From Trochalopteron elliotii (Eukaryota > Chordata > Aves > Passeriformes > Leiothrichidae): DNA of 64,000 bases. The notes beneath the pieces are model-generated. The model saw only the letters and a program-made list of their open reading frames with translations. It had not been told where the DNA came from and did not search any database. How positions within the stretch are numbered: the first letter of the stretch is position 1; each line of letters begins with the position of its first letter. The stretch is taken from NCBI GenBank assembly GCA_024734555.1, contig JANPWX010000062.1, positions 1,217,541 through 1,281,540 on the forward strand. Reading direction: 5' to 3'. Positions 1-13,286 of this stretch are shown one piece after another. The position numbers and the translations under genes are program-made.

Positions 1-3000
1 AGACTTTATGACAGAAGTTGTGATGAGATTTAGGTTCTAGGAGTTAAAATATTTTCTAAGAAAAGTAATGGTAGATGTATCATCTTTGAAAGAGAATTTG
101 ATATCCAAGCGGTTTCACAGTTGCTTCTATAAGACTAAGAAAGGATGTGAACAATTTCTGAGGTGGAGGACAATGAGCAATCTTTCTTCTATCTATCCTT
201 TAATATTTTGAAATGGTAAGGAATCAATTATTGGAAGCACCTCTATTGAAAGTGAGATAATAATGAAACTTCCCTCTCATCATAAGAGTCAAAATATTTT
301 TCATTAGCCATGAAAACCGTTGATCCTTTAGTCTTCTTTAGTCTCAATACTCATCTAAATCTATATAAATAAATGTTAAAGATGCATTTTGATAAATTTT
401 TGTACATTTCAGTTTGAGTACTCTTTTACTACAGTTCCATAAGGTGTAGGAATAAATATTTACAGTTCAGCAATTTTATAGTTTCAGATTAGTTTTCATG
501 TGAAAACTCCTTTTGCTCTGGAAAAATAGCCTTCTCTAGATTCATGTCAATTTAGTTTCACAGTAATTTTTGGAGCAAAGCCTGTCTCCTGTATCACATC
601 AGTCCATCCCATGGAAATGCTAGGCATTTTAATCCTCAAAGACTGGGAAAATACACTATTGTTTTCCTCAGATGTGTTAGTTTTATTTAAGGCAAACTAA
701 TTAAAAATTTTCAGTCATTTAGAGGTGTAGATATAAAGAAAAAAGAAGAAAAATATTGCTAGACCATAATCCTAGCTCTTGCATTTTACCTCCTTATGAA
801 TAAATTCTATCAAAAAAGATATTTTTGTCACAACAACCACTGCAATATTTGGCACCAGAATGCGTGTCAGTTGTGAAATGGAAGTAGAGTCTCATGGGTT
901 CTTGGCTGCTACAGTGTTAAAGCTTAGTGCCTTTTCTTTAAATTGAGACTATTAGGGTGCTTTGTGTTCAGAATTGTAACCAGCTGAGGATCTTTAAGTG
1001 AATGGGCATTTTAAAACATCTCTTGTCTACTGGGAAATGATTAAAGCCCTATGATTTCTGCACTTGCTTTTGTTATCTCAAATGTCACAGTGATTGATGG
1101 CAAGACATCTTTTCTTCTGTAATGGTTTGGACTTTGTTGCTTGCCTTAGAGAAGATAATGTAGCCACAGCAAAATGTGAAATGACAGATAAATAATTTGT
1201 CTCGTTTTCTCTCCCAAGTTGCAGCTAGAATAGCCAGGATACACTTGTTCACTTACCTCAGGATTGCTTTTGATAACATTCTGGTGACTGACACCAGACA
1301 TGTGCAACACATAATCAAAATATTGGAGGAGAAATCTGCATTCCTCTTGGAAATACAAGGTATTTTGCTGGCTGAATAGTATGGCAGTTAGTTTCTTGCT
1401 AAGTTTTCTGTAAATTTCATGAGAAAAACAAGTTTAAAAGCTCAAACCAAAGGGAAAAAAAAGCCCACTGAAAAAAAGATTTAACTTTTTTCTTTGAAAC
1501 TTTCTTATTCAAGAATCTTTATTTATCTAAAATATTCTAGTCTACCAGAAACAGGATTCTTTTATGGCTTATAGTTTATTTTCTTTTCTCTGAGAAAAAA
1601 TATCTGAGGTAGCAATGTGGTACTACCTTGCTTTACAACAGACATAAATGCTCAGGTGACAAGTGTTAAACCTCTAAGTTTGGTGTAGACAGGCAGTTAA
1701 TGACTGGCAGATATGATTGACTTCTTTATTTTTCCAATATCTCTATCAGACCAATACTGGTCCCTTAATCTCAGAAGGAAAATAGTAACAACTAGAGAAG
1801 ATCATGAGAGGGCTAACAGGAAAAATGAAAGCTTTGATTGGCTTCAGTAGAGGGAAAAAATTAAATAGACAAGAATGTTTTAGACCAAAAAACACAACTG
1901 TAAAGTGATATGTACAAGTGTATAAAATCATGTGTTGCATGAATAAAGATGAATACAGAACAATTTTTTTTTGTTTCTTCAAAATAAGGAATAAAGTAAC
2001 AAAAGTAAACTAGTAGGTGTCACATTTGAAACATATAAAGACAGATGCATAGTTTAACTGTTGAAATTAGTTGCATCATACGAAGACCGTGAGTTGCAAA
2101 AAAATTAGGAAAAAAAGTGCATGATATGCACCAAGCTGTATAAAACTTATCAGTACAAATTTAGACACCTACATTTGAATTAGTTGGAATACCTTTACAA
2201 TCAGAAAGAAAAAGGTGTTTTCTCGATATAAATGATATAATTCTGAAACACCCCAACCCCATTGCCTCTTTCCCCAGAAGCATCCCAACCCTACTTGGGC
2301 TCTTCTCTAGCTCAGCCCTGTGCTTAGCTCTGCCTTCTGCAGATCCTGAATAGACTGGATTTTTCTAAATGAACCTCAAACTGTCCCTGTTACCTTGCAG
2401 TGTTTGTGATGAAATGAACTGTCAATAGGACTACCATCCCTGCCATGCTTCTCCCACCTGAAGGCTGTAGGACCATACTCAGCTGGGGCGGGCACTGCCC
2501 TGCCCTGCTCTTGCTGCTCCCCAACAGAAGGCTAAAATAGATCTTAAGAATATATTTTTTTTCTTTTTTCTTTTCCTTAGATTTAGATGATAATGTCATA
2601 CATTGGGAAAATGTAATGCTTTCTTTAACCTCATCAAACATGTTTGTTTGGAAATCCAGTGATGTTCCTTGCTAGATACAGGCAAGATATCAGTCTAAAC
2701 AGACTCTTGGTCTAAACTGGTTCATTCTTCTGCTCTTCAGTAAGCAGAAACTCCCTGGTATAATAGTCTGTGGTGCCTTCTTCAACAATGTCTACCCCAA
2801 ATGTAAACAATTTTGTTTCTGTAATATGAGAACTGATATAAGAACGAAAATATTATTAGAGAGAATAATTCATTTTCTCTGTCCATTAAACAAAATATGC
2901 TTTGGCCACTTAAAAATAACCTTTTTGAATCCTTTAATTGCACCACAAAAAGTACAATTGCAGTTGGTTTCTTTTCTACTAGGAGGAAATGGTAGGGTCT

Positions 3001-4984
3001 CTATTTCAAAAAAAAAACCTAAAAAAACCACACTGCAAGAAAAATAGTCTGTTCACCAAAATTTCTCCTCCTATTAATGACCTATTCAGTAATTGCAATT
3101 TCTGTATCAATCAATGACATGAAGCTAACTAGAACGAAGAATTGTCCTTGTGAAATAGACCCATGAATACTAAGTGATAAGATGCAGCAACTTCCAGCTG
3201 AGTGGGAGAAGAAGTGTAGATAGGGTGTCAGTCTTTGTAAAGAAAAGAATAAAATCTCATGTCTTAGATTGATGGGATAAAAGACCTTTTATAACAGAGA
3301 AACAAAGTTCTCTATGTAAAACTGAAAGTTACTTATAGACTGTGTGTCAATCAGACCATTCTTCATAGCTGACATTTCCTAAAGGAATTAGGAAAAAAAA
3401 TTCTAATGTCACAGACAGAGGCTCTAAGAGCAAAATGTTTCTCTTCAGATTTTTCAATCTCAATAGAATTCTGATAGGCTTGACTGATCCTTCTGAACAG
3501 AGGAGTTTGACTTGGTCACCTACCAACATAGAAAATCCTTTGATTCATATTATATGACTTTACTTGCAAAACCCATGCTATTGAACAAACACTTCTATGG
3601 TTCCATTAAAAGAAATGATCTGAGGAAAGGATTAATGGTCTGGACAAAAAGAACAAGAAAAATTCCATATTAGGTTGGAAAAAAAACCCCTTGTATGATT
3701 AAAGGCACATAAATGCATTTGGATAAATTTCTGTTGGTAAATGAAAGGATGAAATTAGAGATGGCACCTGTATTTCTATCGATATGGAGACAGTTTTAAT
3801 TCCCAGATTTAATGAATATTTTTGTAGAATTTTATTTACAACTTGTTGAGTATAAAAATGAAATATTGAGTTGAGCATGAGACCATGAACTCAGCAGTTT
3901 AGGAAATATCATTATCTTCCTGGGTTATCCAGTAGTGTGGAAATATTTATATAATGCTAACTAGTTATTACATTATTGTTTGTCTCTGTAGGTATAAAAA
4001 AAGGGCATTCAGGTACTCTTTTTTGCTGATAATCACAAGAATTGTTGATACAGTGCAACTTTACATGGAATGGAAATAATCTTGTAAAACTAAATTTACT
4101 CTCATAGTCTAAGAAAATATATCACAGACATGTTTCTTAAATATTGCAAGTATTCACTAGTGTAAAAGAATTAGTTAATTAAGAATTAATAAGTATCATA
4201 ATGGACATGCAATTAATAATATGGTTTTTTTCCCCTTTATAGTGCATGCCTTCTTGATTCCTATCAGATTTTTTTGAATACATCACTTTGATTCAGCCTT
4301 CCACATAGCAAGTCTTCAGGGAAAAAAATCCTTTGATTTGTGTTTTTAGAATGGCAACTCCAAGTGGGGGAATGCTCAAAATATCCTGTATCTCTCTCTG
4401 CATTCCTTAGAGGTCAAAGGGTTTTGCTTCCTTTGGAGAAGGTTTGCAACTTCAGAGTAGCTGAAATAATTTCTGTTGACCCCAGGCTTGTATTACATCA
4501 AAAGAAAAGATTTTAAAAGGACATAAAATTATAATAAAAACATGCAACTAAATAAAAAAACAAGCACTTGGCATAAAGAATAAATCTCAGTCTTATTCCT
4601 TGTATTTTGTTCTTCTTTAGATTATTGATTCTGTTTTCTAATGTTGTTTTGCCACCTTTTCACCGAGTAGTTTTCTAATATTATGAACTTCCTTCTTTTG
4701 ACATTGTAAGACATCTATATCTACAATTCAAATGACATCAGAACATTTAAGTTATCACTTGGTTCCTCAAGAAACTTTTCTTGTTCATCCTTTCCAGAGA
4801 GAAAATGTGAGAGCAACTAGTCCTTGAAAAATATTTGCAGTGAAAAATTCTCACTTCTGGTATTTCAGACTGCACATTATTGAAACCAGAGTAAACACCT
4901 AGCCAAAGTCAAACCCTAACCCCTCTTCTTCTGTTCTAAGATCATTCTGCCACTGCACAAAATTTCCTAGGTTGTTTTTTTTTT
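1..4984. other. Unannotated AT-rich unique sequence
   Basis: I see no gene, RNA gene or recognisable mobile element here. The longest open frames are 60-83 codons, which is the chance level for sequence this AT-rich, and none resembles a known protein. A somewhat more GC-rich patch at about 2250-2530 has no match I recognise. An open stretch at about 1200-1370 is treated under findings as a weak exon candidate. Confidence 0.6.
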
Positions 4985-5055
4985 TTTTCTGTATGTAAAA
5001 TTATCTTATTGATGATGTATCTTATTTTCTGTATGTAAAATTATCTAATTGATGA
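4985..5055. repeat. 40-bp tandem duplication, about 1.8 copies
   Basis: A segment beginning TTTTCTGTATGTAAAATTAT starts at 4985 and again at 5025, a 40-bp period. The shared part differs at one position (CTTATT against CTAATT). This looks like a recent local duplication, directly after a T-rich run at about 4976-4988. Confidence 0.85.
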
Positions 5056-5878
5056 GTTTTTTATTTCCCATCCATCCTTAGGTGTAGCTAGACTCTAAGG
5101 GTCTTGATCATGATTTGAAAATAGATTCCAGTAAATTGAGATATGCAAGCCTATTGTGCATGCATTTAATAATGTAAACAATAGATTTTTATACTTAATT
5201 TTAATTTATCAATTTAATTGATAATAATAGTTGACAGATACCAGGATCATTGTCACAAAATTAGCAACTTTTCAACTTAAAACCTTTGCCCCTGTACATC
5301 TCCTATAGTATTCTCATAGAAATTTGTTCAGAGAACTTCCAGCATATCTTTGGTGCCATATAGGAGATAAAAATTTTGTCATTTATTTCAACAAGCCAAA
5401 TTCTGATCCCTGTTGTTTTGTTACTGCCATATTCAAATAGACTTATGAAGAGTTGCCAAATGCACACAATTACTTCCAATTTCTGCTTCTCTTTTGTCAG
5501 CCAATGTACTTATTACAAGAATGAGTTGCTCTGGGAGCTGCGATTTCTGGTTCTTCCTGCAGAATTTTTTAAAATGTCCAATATTTAAATAAATATTGCT
5601 GATGAAATTTCAAGCTCAAGGAGAACACTTAGACAAGCAGGTAAGAACAATATCTGCAATACTATAATTCATATCTGACATGCCTTTTCATCAGTCAGAA
5701 ATGGATAGAGGGTAGGCTGATTCCTTTTGTATTGTACTGGACAAGCAATTGTCATCAAATTTACCTTCACTAGAAGCATTGAATGCTTAATATTTCTGTT
5801 TGGAAATAATTGAATTCTTATCATTCATAATTTGGCTTTGCATCACATTACGAAGCAAAAGTAAGAATTTTTATGAAA
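5056..5878. other. Unannotated AT-rich sequence
   Basis: No gene or repeat family is recognised. A 70-codon open frame at 5376-5588 (+) has no recognisable domain and is treated as chance. Confidence 0.55.
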
Positions 5879-5999
5879 GAGAATTTATTTTTTCTAAAGA
5901 GAATTTAATTTTTTCTGTTAATAAATAATCACCGGGAAAAGGCGCATGGAGTCATAAATAAACAACTAATAAATGTAATAAACAACTAATAAATGTAAA
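5879..5999. repeat. Two short direct duplications
   Basis: AGAGAATTTATTTTTTCTAA is followed at once by a near copy (about 5879-5917). Further on, a 21-bp unit containing ATAAACAACTAATAAATGTA occurs twice back to back (about 5956-5998). Both look like replication-slippage duplications in AT-rich DNA. Confidence 0.75.
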
Positions 6000-7790
6000 A
6001 CAAAAAGAAACAAGAAGGCAACTTAAAAGATAGGTAAAATAGAGAAAATGATGAATTGTCAAAAGAAAGGATAACAGCTAGTTGAAAATGCACAACTGAA
6101 ATCAGCTCAAGAGACAGCCATATATATACAATATAAATGTATAAAAATTATTGCAAATTGTGGTGCATATACATGAGTAAGTCAGAGCACCATTCTTGGA
6201 AAAATACGAGATAATGTGCCCCTTGTCCTTTAAGAAGATAGAACCTACCTATTAAGAGGATTTTTAACCTCATTTGTTTGAACTAGCACTGTATGAATCT
6301 TTTTCCTTGTCTTGTGCATCTAAGTGAAGACAGCACCATGAACTTCAGCTAATGGGGAATGAAAAAATCCTCTGGAAATATGAGTTCCATATTTTCCTAA
6401 TCAGGAAACGTACATTAAAATGTCATACAATACAAAATACAGGACTTTGAAAAACCCTACATAAATTTCAGTAAGGACAGAACTATCTAATATAGCTTTT
6501 AATATTTTGCATCAGATTCTATGCCTTACAATTTTTATTTGGGATGTTTTATAGAAAACATATCAAATTTATAACAAGTATCAGGAACGATATTGATAGG
6601 GTCTGTTAAGTGTGTTTGTGAAGTTGAATAGTAGTAAACCAGAAGAAAACATATTATAATAGGTAAGATGCTTACTTACCCATAATGAAAACTTCCCCTT
6701 GTATTAACCAATATTTATTTATTTATGTGATTTAATTTGATTGTATCTAATGAAAGTATCTGACATAATTTTAGGTTTAATGGAAATTTTCAAGAGGAGA
6801 ACTGAAAATTTCTGCCTGTAAAGCTGTTTTCTAGAAGTAGTCCATATATTTGACATTAGGAGGATCCCGAATATTTAGATATAAATCTGGTAAAAAATAG
6901 CTAAATCACACACATTGAACTTCCTTCAACATCACAAAAATTTGCATTGAGCTTCATTCAAAATTCACAAAATTCATTAATAATGTCAAATATAGGAACT
7001 AATGAGCTGGAACTGTACTGAAACTGTTTGACCTGAAAAAGATATTGTTATGCAGAACAAGGAAATATTTGCTGTCCAAATGAAAAACCATTAAATATAT
7101 TATGAAGACAAAATATTTAAAAATAGATCTATTTTATTACTGCTTCATTTTCCTATAACTACTATTAAAGCAGTATTTGATTTTTTTTAATCCACATAAT
7201 ATAATTAAGACAGGATTAATAACTAACGACAGATGTGTGAGTTGGCAATGACATATGTTTCCAATGAGAAACCAACTAAGACACATTTGAAGAGAGAAAC
7301 TCTGAGCTCAAATAGTGGTTAAAATGAATGCAGAACAAAATTATTCCTTCACCAATCAAGGGTACAGAGTCTACATGTGTTTGCACAGAATTCTAATAAG
7401 CAGTGAAAATTTTAACATTTTGTGAATACACAGCACTAAAGCATTGATTTATGAAGGCAATAAAACAGACACCAAAAAAAGTGCTATTGTTTGCTAATTC
7501 TTTTTTTATGGTTACCAACAAATTCAGAACTGAATGCAAGTGAACATGCTGTTCCTTCCATTAGAAGAGTAAAGTTCAGCTGATGTCTCACAGGACTCCC
7601 TGACCTGAGGGAAGAAGTTGTTATCTCAGTTAATTGAATTATTTGGTGGGAATCCAACTAATTAGTCTTCTATTTCCTCACCAAAAGAAAAACAGTTTTT
7701 CTATCAGTTGAGAAATCAGGGGCAATGGAGGTGAGAGGATGGGACACACAAAAGTGGTAGAATAATCTGGAAGTCTTCATCTTTCCCTTG
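6000..7790. other. Unannotated AT-rich sequence
   Basis: I see no gene, RNA gene or recognised mobile element. Stop codons are dense in all six frames. Confidence 0.55.
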
Positions 7791-7945
7791 AAAAGCCAAA
7801 CCAACCAAACAAAAAAACCCACACTAAAACAAAACAATATACAAACCAAAGCAAAACACAAACCAAAGCAAACAAACATACAAAAAACCAAAACACAAAC
7901 AAACAAAAAAGCCCCCACCAAAACTGAACAAACCACAAAGACCTG
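7791..7945. repeat. A/C-rich low-complexity tract
   Basis: About 150 bp made almost entirely of A and C on the + strand, with degenerate CAAA, ACAAACC and AACAAAC units. The complementary strand gives a hydrophobic, Val/Phe/Cys-rich 121-codon open frame (7670-8035, -). That frame follows from the biased composition and is not evidence of a gene. Confidence 0.85.
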
Positions 7946-10267
7946 AGTAATGTGAGTGCTCCAAGTTAATTGAAATTTGCAGCTTGTTTTAACAATCAAA
8001 TACAGACCTGCAAATGATACTATATACAAAACCATAACTTTGGTTCAAAAGTCTAGTGGCATTGATAACCTAGGAAGGATGTTGCACACAACTGTCAAGT
8101 TAGACTCCTTCATGGATAATTGGGGAGGCTCTTTGTGCTATCATTTCCATATACATGAAATGTCATCGATAAAATAGAGATTGATTGTCTTGGAATGGAG
8201 TTTGCTGAATGAAAGAGGATCCTGTGCAGAGCGATCTGACTATCAGTCCACTTAACAGAAGCTTAGCATGCTGAAGAACATCTTGCATTATTTGGATTCA
8301 ATCCATCATTAAACACAAATGAGAGGAAGACTGAGATACACAAATGTGCAAATGCCACATGGATGGATATATTAAGGAATCTGTAACCATCTGGACTCAA
8401 TATGGAACCTAAAATATGCCCATTTATCAAATTATAATTCCCATGCAGCATATCACATCAGTATTTCAGAGCTTATTAAAAGTAAATTGTTTAGAATTTA
8501 TTAAACTGAGTTCAGAAGCAATTCGTATACTTTTGTTATGTAGCATGTATTCTTCAGAGTTTATTTTATTGTCTACTAGAAATATGCAACAATGAATGCC
8601 CTGGTCGTGCAGTCTTGTACATGTGTTTTAATGGATTCAGGCATTACTCTTAATAACTTTAATAGGATTATTCAATCAATGAAATAACCTGTTGCATGAA
8701 TATTTACCACACATAAGCTTGAGAAAGAAACATTTTAACACTGAACTCCGTCAGAAAGGATAACTCTCAAGGAACATGGAGATATCAGAGGCCAGCCCAG
8801 AAGTTGTCAGTGACCATTTGAATTTTAAGATATGTAACATAATGACATAATGTTGCCTAACTTCTGAAACTTGGGATTGGAATGAGCCATCCATGTACCT
8901 AATCCCCATGCCTCCACCTCCTCATTGTGGTTGATTTTACAGGTTTAAATTAGTCTGATTTAAACTAATTTAATTAGTTAATTAATTAATTGATTAGATT
9001 GTGTTCGAGACATAATTTCATTATAATTTGTGCTTTACCAAATAGGTACTGAATAATGGTTTTAACCCAGTCTATACAAAAGTGTATTCTGTAATGGAAG
9101 TGTGGTATCACACTTGCAATAAAAATTTAGTTGTATAACATGAGCCTATGGGACAAATATCTAAAACTACACTTTGAAAGGAGAACTACATAAGCAAAAA
9201 CAAAGTTTGAGAAGAAGAGAGTGAAAACCTTTAAGTGTTTATAAAGTACTAAAATTGAAACATTTCTAGCAATCTTCTTATCAGGGTTCCACATAGACCA
9301 TTTTCTCTATCATAATTAGATGTAGAAATATAAATGTCAAAGTACAAATTCAGTAAAGTTGAAAAAATTAAAATATTTTTTTAAAATGTTTTTAGGTAAT
9401 GAGGCTCTCAGACATCTTCACATAGTTTAAAAAGGTGAAATGAAGGATATAAGAGAAGTTGAAATAATTTGGACAGTTCTTTAAAGTAAATGATTAACAA
9501 CAATAAAAAAGAGGACACTGTGTAAAAACTTCCTAGAAGTAAATGAATATCTAATGACAGCGACAATGTTTAAGTCATAGTCTCATCTACATAGTAATGA
9601 TGTAAGGATGAAATTCATTCCAGAAGTGTTAAATGCAGGGAGGAGCTGTCAGCTGTTATTCTGAAGCAAGCTTTGATTCCTATGAAAACGTACATTTCTC
9701 TCATTACAGGACTGTAAAGAAACACAAGTTAGCTAGATTTTCTTCTGTGAAGCTTTATATGGAAAGAGATTTTCATTACAATTTTGAGCAAGGCTACAAT
9801 TTTTCTCTAGTAATACAAAACCCTCACTGGCAGTCAAGTACTGTACTCAGAGAGTATCTTTTGACTGACAGTTTTTAAACCAATAGTAAATTGCCCAAGG
9901 AACTACTAAGACATCAAACCTCATGGAATGCATCGAGTCCCATCATTAAGGATGCCGGCTAGAAACTCCAAAGGGTTACCTTGTTCTTACTGTTAAACAA
10001 GAATAAGAAAGCACTGCCATAGCACTGTTACACAAGCTATTTTTTCAGAGTTCATTTAATTATTTTTCCTTTTCAGCTTCTCAGCTCCATTGGTCACTTC
10101 GCCTTTAGAATGTTTTTCACACCTTTAATCACTGTAAGCAGTAGTAATAATTCTCTAACTGAAGAAGTAGTTGGGCAAGTGATTTAGATGAATATTTTCT
10201 CTGCATATCACAGTCTATAGCTTCCTCACAGAGGGAAGTAGAGGGATGGACACTGATCTCTTTTCTA
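7946..10267. other. Unannotated AT-rich sequence
   Basis: No gene is recognised. At about 8946-8973 there is an imperfect inverted repeat (TAAATTAGT and ACTAATTTA arms), followed by a run of TTAA/TAAT steps. An 81-codon open frame at 9633-9878 (+) has no recognisable similarity. Confidence 0.5.
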
Positions 10268-10550
10268 TTGTGACCAGTGACAGGACCTGAGGGAACTGCA
10301 TGAAGTTCTGTCAGGGGAAGTTTAGACTGGATATTAGGAAAAATTTCTTCACCCAGAGGGTGGCTGAGCACTGGAACAAGTTCCCAAGGGAAGTGGCCAT
10401 AGCACCAATCTTGACAGAGTTCAAGAACAATTTGTGAAATGAGCTCAGGCACACGCTGTGGTTTTTGGGGTTATCCTGTGCTGAGCTAGGAACAGGACTT
10501 GATGATCCTTGTGGTTCCCTTTCAGTTCAGGATATTCTATGATCTTATGA
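10268..10550 (+). mobile_element. CR1 LINE fragment, 3' end, + strand
   Basis: About 280 bp reads as the 3' part of a 5'-truncated CR1 element, the main avian LINE. It contains the typical run in order: TTAGGAAAAATTTCTTCACC, CAGAGGGTGGCTGAGCACTG, GACAGAGTTCAAGAA and GATGATCCTTGTGG. It ends with the degenerate 3' repeat GATATTCTATGATCTTATGA. CR1 copies are usually truncated at the 5' end and terminate in an ATTCTATGA-type repeat, so both end and orientation are clear. The copy has point differences and no open coding frame, so it is a fossil. Open frames on the opposite strand (10129-10452, -) are shadows of it. Confidence 0.93.
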
Positions 10551-12845
10551 GTGTATGGCTTTCTTTCTGTCAGGCCATGAACAAATAAGAACATATTATG
10601 AGCATTTATTTTATTAAGTCTACCTCTAGTAATTCATGCTTTTCGTGAAAGTCAAATTGTTAATTTAGGTTCTATAGAGAGGCACAGAGAAACATATTCA
10701 GGTAGGAGTGGGATTCAATATACTGAGAAAGGAATTGACAGATCTACTCTTGAGGAAGCAAGAGTAGAAGTGAAAATATCAGTCTTAGCTAGAGGTAGCA
10801 TTAGTGTACCTCTGAGCTTTTTAGCCCTACAAGACACACGACCTTTTTCCAGATTTCAGTTAACTAACTTTCTTCTTTCAAAATTGATGGACATATCTTA
10901 TGAATTCAGTCCACAAAGGAGAGGGTATAATTTTCTTCCTGATCCTCTCATATCCTTTTTCATCAGTTCCTTTGCATGTCAGTGATTACACTGCTTGTCT
11001 AAAGAGACAGGTTCAATTACCTTTATCTCAGAGGATCAGGATCTGTTTCTTCCATTGTAATGACCTATCCATAAAGTTATATGTATTTTGGAAAAACCTC
11101 AAAATCCTTTTTTTTTAGAAATCACTTCATTTTGTATGGAATAGCGAAATATTAATTGACCTCTAAAGAAAAAGAAGAAATTAAATTTTATACCTCTGGA
11201 AGGGGCACCCACTAGCGGGTAGAGATATGTTTCTCCTCATTTTCTTTATTTCACCAGTACAGAATATTTTGTATTCAGTATATAATTGCCTTTACTGACT
11301 TCCATAAATTCCATTTGTGAGCTCAACCACAACATTTTCCAAATGTGCAAATAATATGCCATTGACATTGAAATGTGTTTCTTCCATATTTTTTCCTTTT
11401 TTCTTTTCCTATAGTAAATATTCTGTGATACGACTCTAATGACCAAATTATCATATCAAAGAAAATCACTGTGGTAAAAGGCACTGATAGGTATCTTTTT
11501 CAATGGCATGGGAGAAGTTGACTTTAAAGAACACCCTCATCCCAAATTACATTTTTTCCCTCAGGGATTTGAAAATTCACATTATAGAACAATGTAGAAA
11601 ACTTGACAAAATTTTTAAAGATACAAGAGATTTTTAGTTTGATGACCAGACTGTTCAGAAATAACACGTTTTTTGTTCTCCCTAAAACAAACACTTTTTC
11701 AATATTGACTTAAACTGGAAAAAAAGTATCTCCAAAATTGATTTGGCAAGGCTGTCTCTTGACACAGATAAGACAATGCAGAGGTACTCTCAAGTCTGTG
11801 ATAGAGAAAGGAGGATAATTATGGAATACCTACAGATGAATCCAATCTCAATGGTTCTTTTGCCAAAAATTACCCTTTTTTCTTCTTTTTTTATTATAAA
11901 AGATGCAACATATTCATTAAATGTCATAGGCCACTGAGAAATTTCAAGGGACATAGTGAATACTTTGTAGGAGTTTCATGGCATCTTCCTCTGCTTGCTC
12001 AGTGACTTTCCATTCTCTTCATTAGCTTTTTGTTCTTTTAAAATTTGGGGTACTTTTATGCCCTCTTTGCTACACTCTTGCTTGGTATTGTTATGGCTTG
12101 CAACATGGGGAAGGCATTGAATTGAATTTGTGCAGCCTCAGGACTTGGCCTTCTCAAGTTTGTTTTCTCTTAGCTTTTCTTGACCTACCTTGGTGACTTG
12201 GCTTACATGTAAGACCAATTTTTGTAGCTAACTGGGAGGCTATGGCTAATTTGTTTATCTTTGTTTGTAATTAGCAGGATTTTTAAAATCTACAGGGAAA
12301 AATAGACCTGGTGTGATAGCACAGGCCTAGTGAAGTGGAGACAGAGAATGGTCCTAGAGGAGCACAGCCTTGTGAGGACAGGACATGAAACACAGGCCCT
12401 GGAACAAAAGACACAGCTATCAACAACTCAGCAGGTGCCAGTAAAAGAATATCAAACATAGAGCTAAAATGGTTCTTGGCTAACGCAAGTAAAAGCCACA
12501 ATATAAAGCAAAACTGGGTGCAATGTGAAGCTGTAGACCAACACAAGGTGTAAAAGTATGTCAGCAGACCTGTAAAAATGAGCAGGAGTAGATAAAAGAG
12601 GAAGAAATTATCCACTATGTATACTAACATCGTATTATCTCCAGTGAAGAACAACAAAGGTTGAAACCCAACCATAACTTCCCTACCACTCTGGGAATGA
12701 AAGCACCAGCCTTAAGGCCAGGAAACAGAAGCTGAAGAGCAAGTCCACAACCAGGCAATAGTGTAGAAGCTAGGAAGTGCACATGTAACAGTTCTACCTC
12801 TGTTAGTATTGAAAGATTTTCTGCATAAAATATTGTTTCTTTTCC
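10551..12845. other. Unannotated sequence upstream of an LTR
   Basis: No gene is recognised. A 130-codon minus-strand frame (12283-12675) and an overlapping 75-codon one (12624-12851) encode hydrophobic peptides without a recognisable domain. They sit next to the 12.85-kb LTR, but the sequence adjoining that LTR has no primer-binding-site look, so I do not call it ERV internal sequence. Confidence 0.45.
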
Positions 12846-13286
12846 TGTCATAGTTTAGGAATAGCACTCTCCCATTTAGTGCTCCCCCTGAGACTCTAAA
12901 TCATGTGCCACTTACTCACTTCCCCTCCACCTTCTTCATCCCCACTGCATCGGGATGGAGTGGAGAAGTGGAGGCAAGGAGGGTAAAGATCACAGATCGA
13001 GATAAAAACAATTTACTGAAAACAGCACTGAGACAAGAAAACAAACAGTAACAGGAACAATACTAATGACAGAGGGTACAAGAAAGAGGCTAATTGTTCC
13101 CACAGAAATCCCCCAAAAACAGAAAATACCTGACCTTTCGTTCAGCCATGCTACACCAACCTAGAAGCCAGCTCTTCCTGCATCCTTAAAAAAGTGTGTG
13201 AGTATGTATAGCATAACCTCTGGGTCCTAGCCATGGCCCTCCTGACTACTGCAAAAATTAACCCTGTCCTGGCCTGAATCAGAATA
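12846..13286 (-). mobile_element. Solo LTR, ERVL-like avian family, minus strand
   Basis: A 441-bp block starts TGTCATAGTTTAGGAATAGC on the + strand and ends GGCCTGAATCAGAATA. It matches my memory of a common avian LTR family. Read on the minus strand it has a 5' end like TGNNCTGRTTCAGGCCAGGA, a T-rich segment containing AGTAAATTG and TTTTTATCTC where the polyadenylation region should be, and a terminal CTATGACA. The TG at its minus-strand 5' end has mutated to TA. I could not find a convincing target-site duplication, and there is no internal retroviral sequence beside it, so it is an old solo LTR. Confidence 0.75.

Noticed and set aside
7670..8035. 121-codon hydrophobic frame, minus strand
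   Set aside because: It is produced by the A/C-rich low-complexity tract at 7791-7945. Val/Phe/Cys repetition reflects composition, not a membrane protein.
12283..12675. 130-codon hydrophobic frame next to an LTR
   Set aside because: No domain is recognisable, no primer-binding site or gag/pol similarity is seen at the LTR edge, and a frame of this length is possible by chance.
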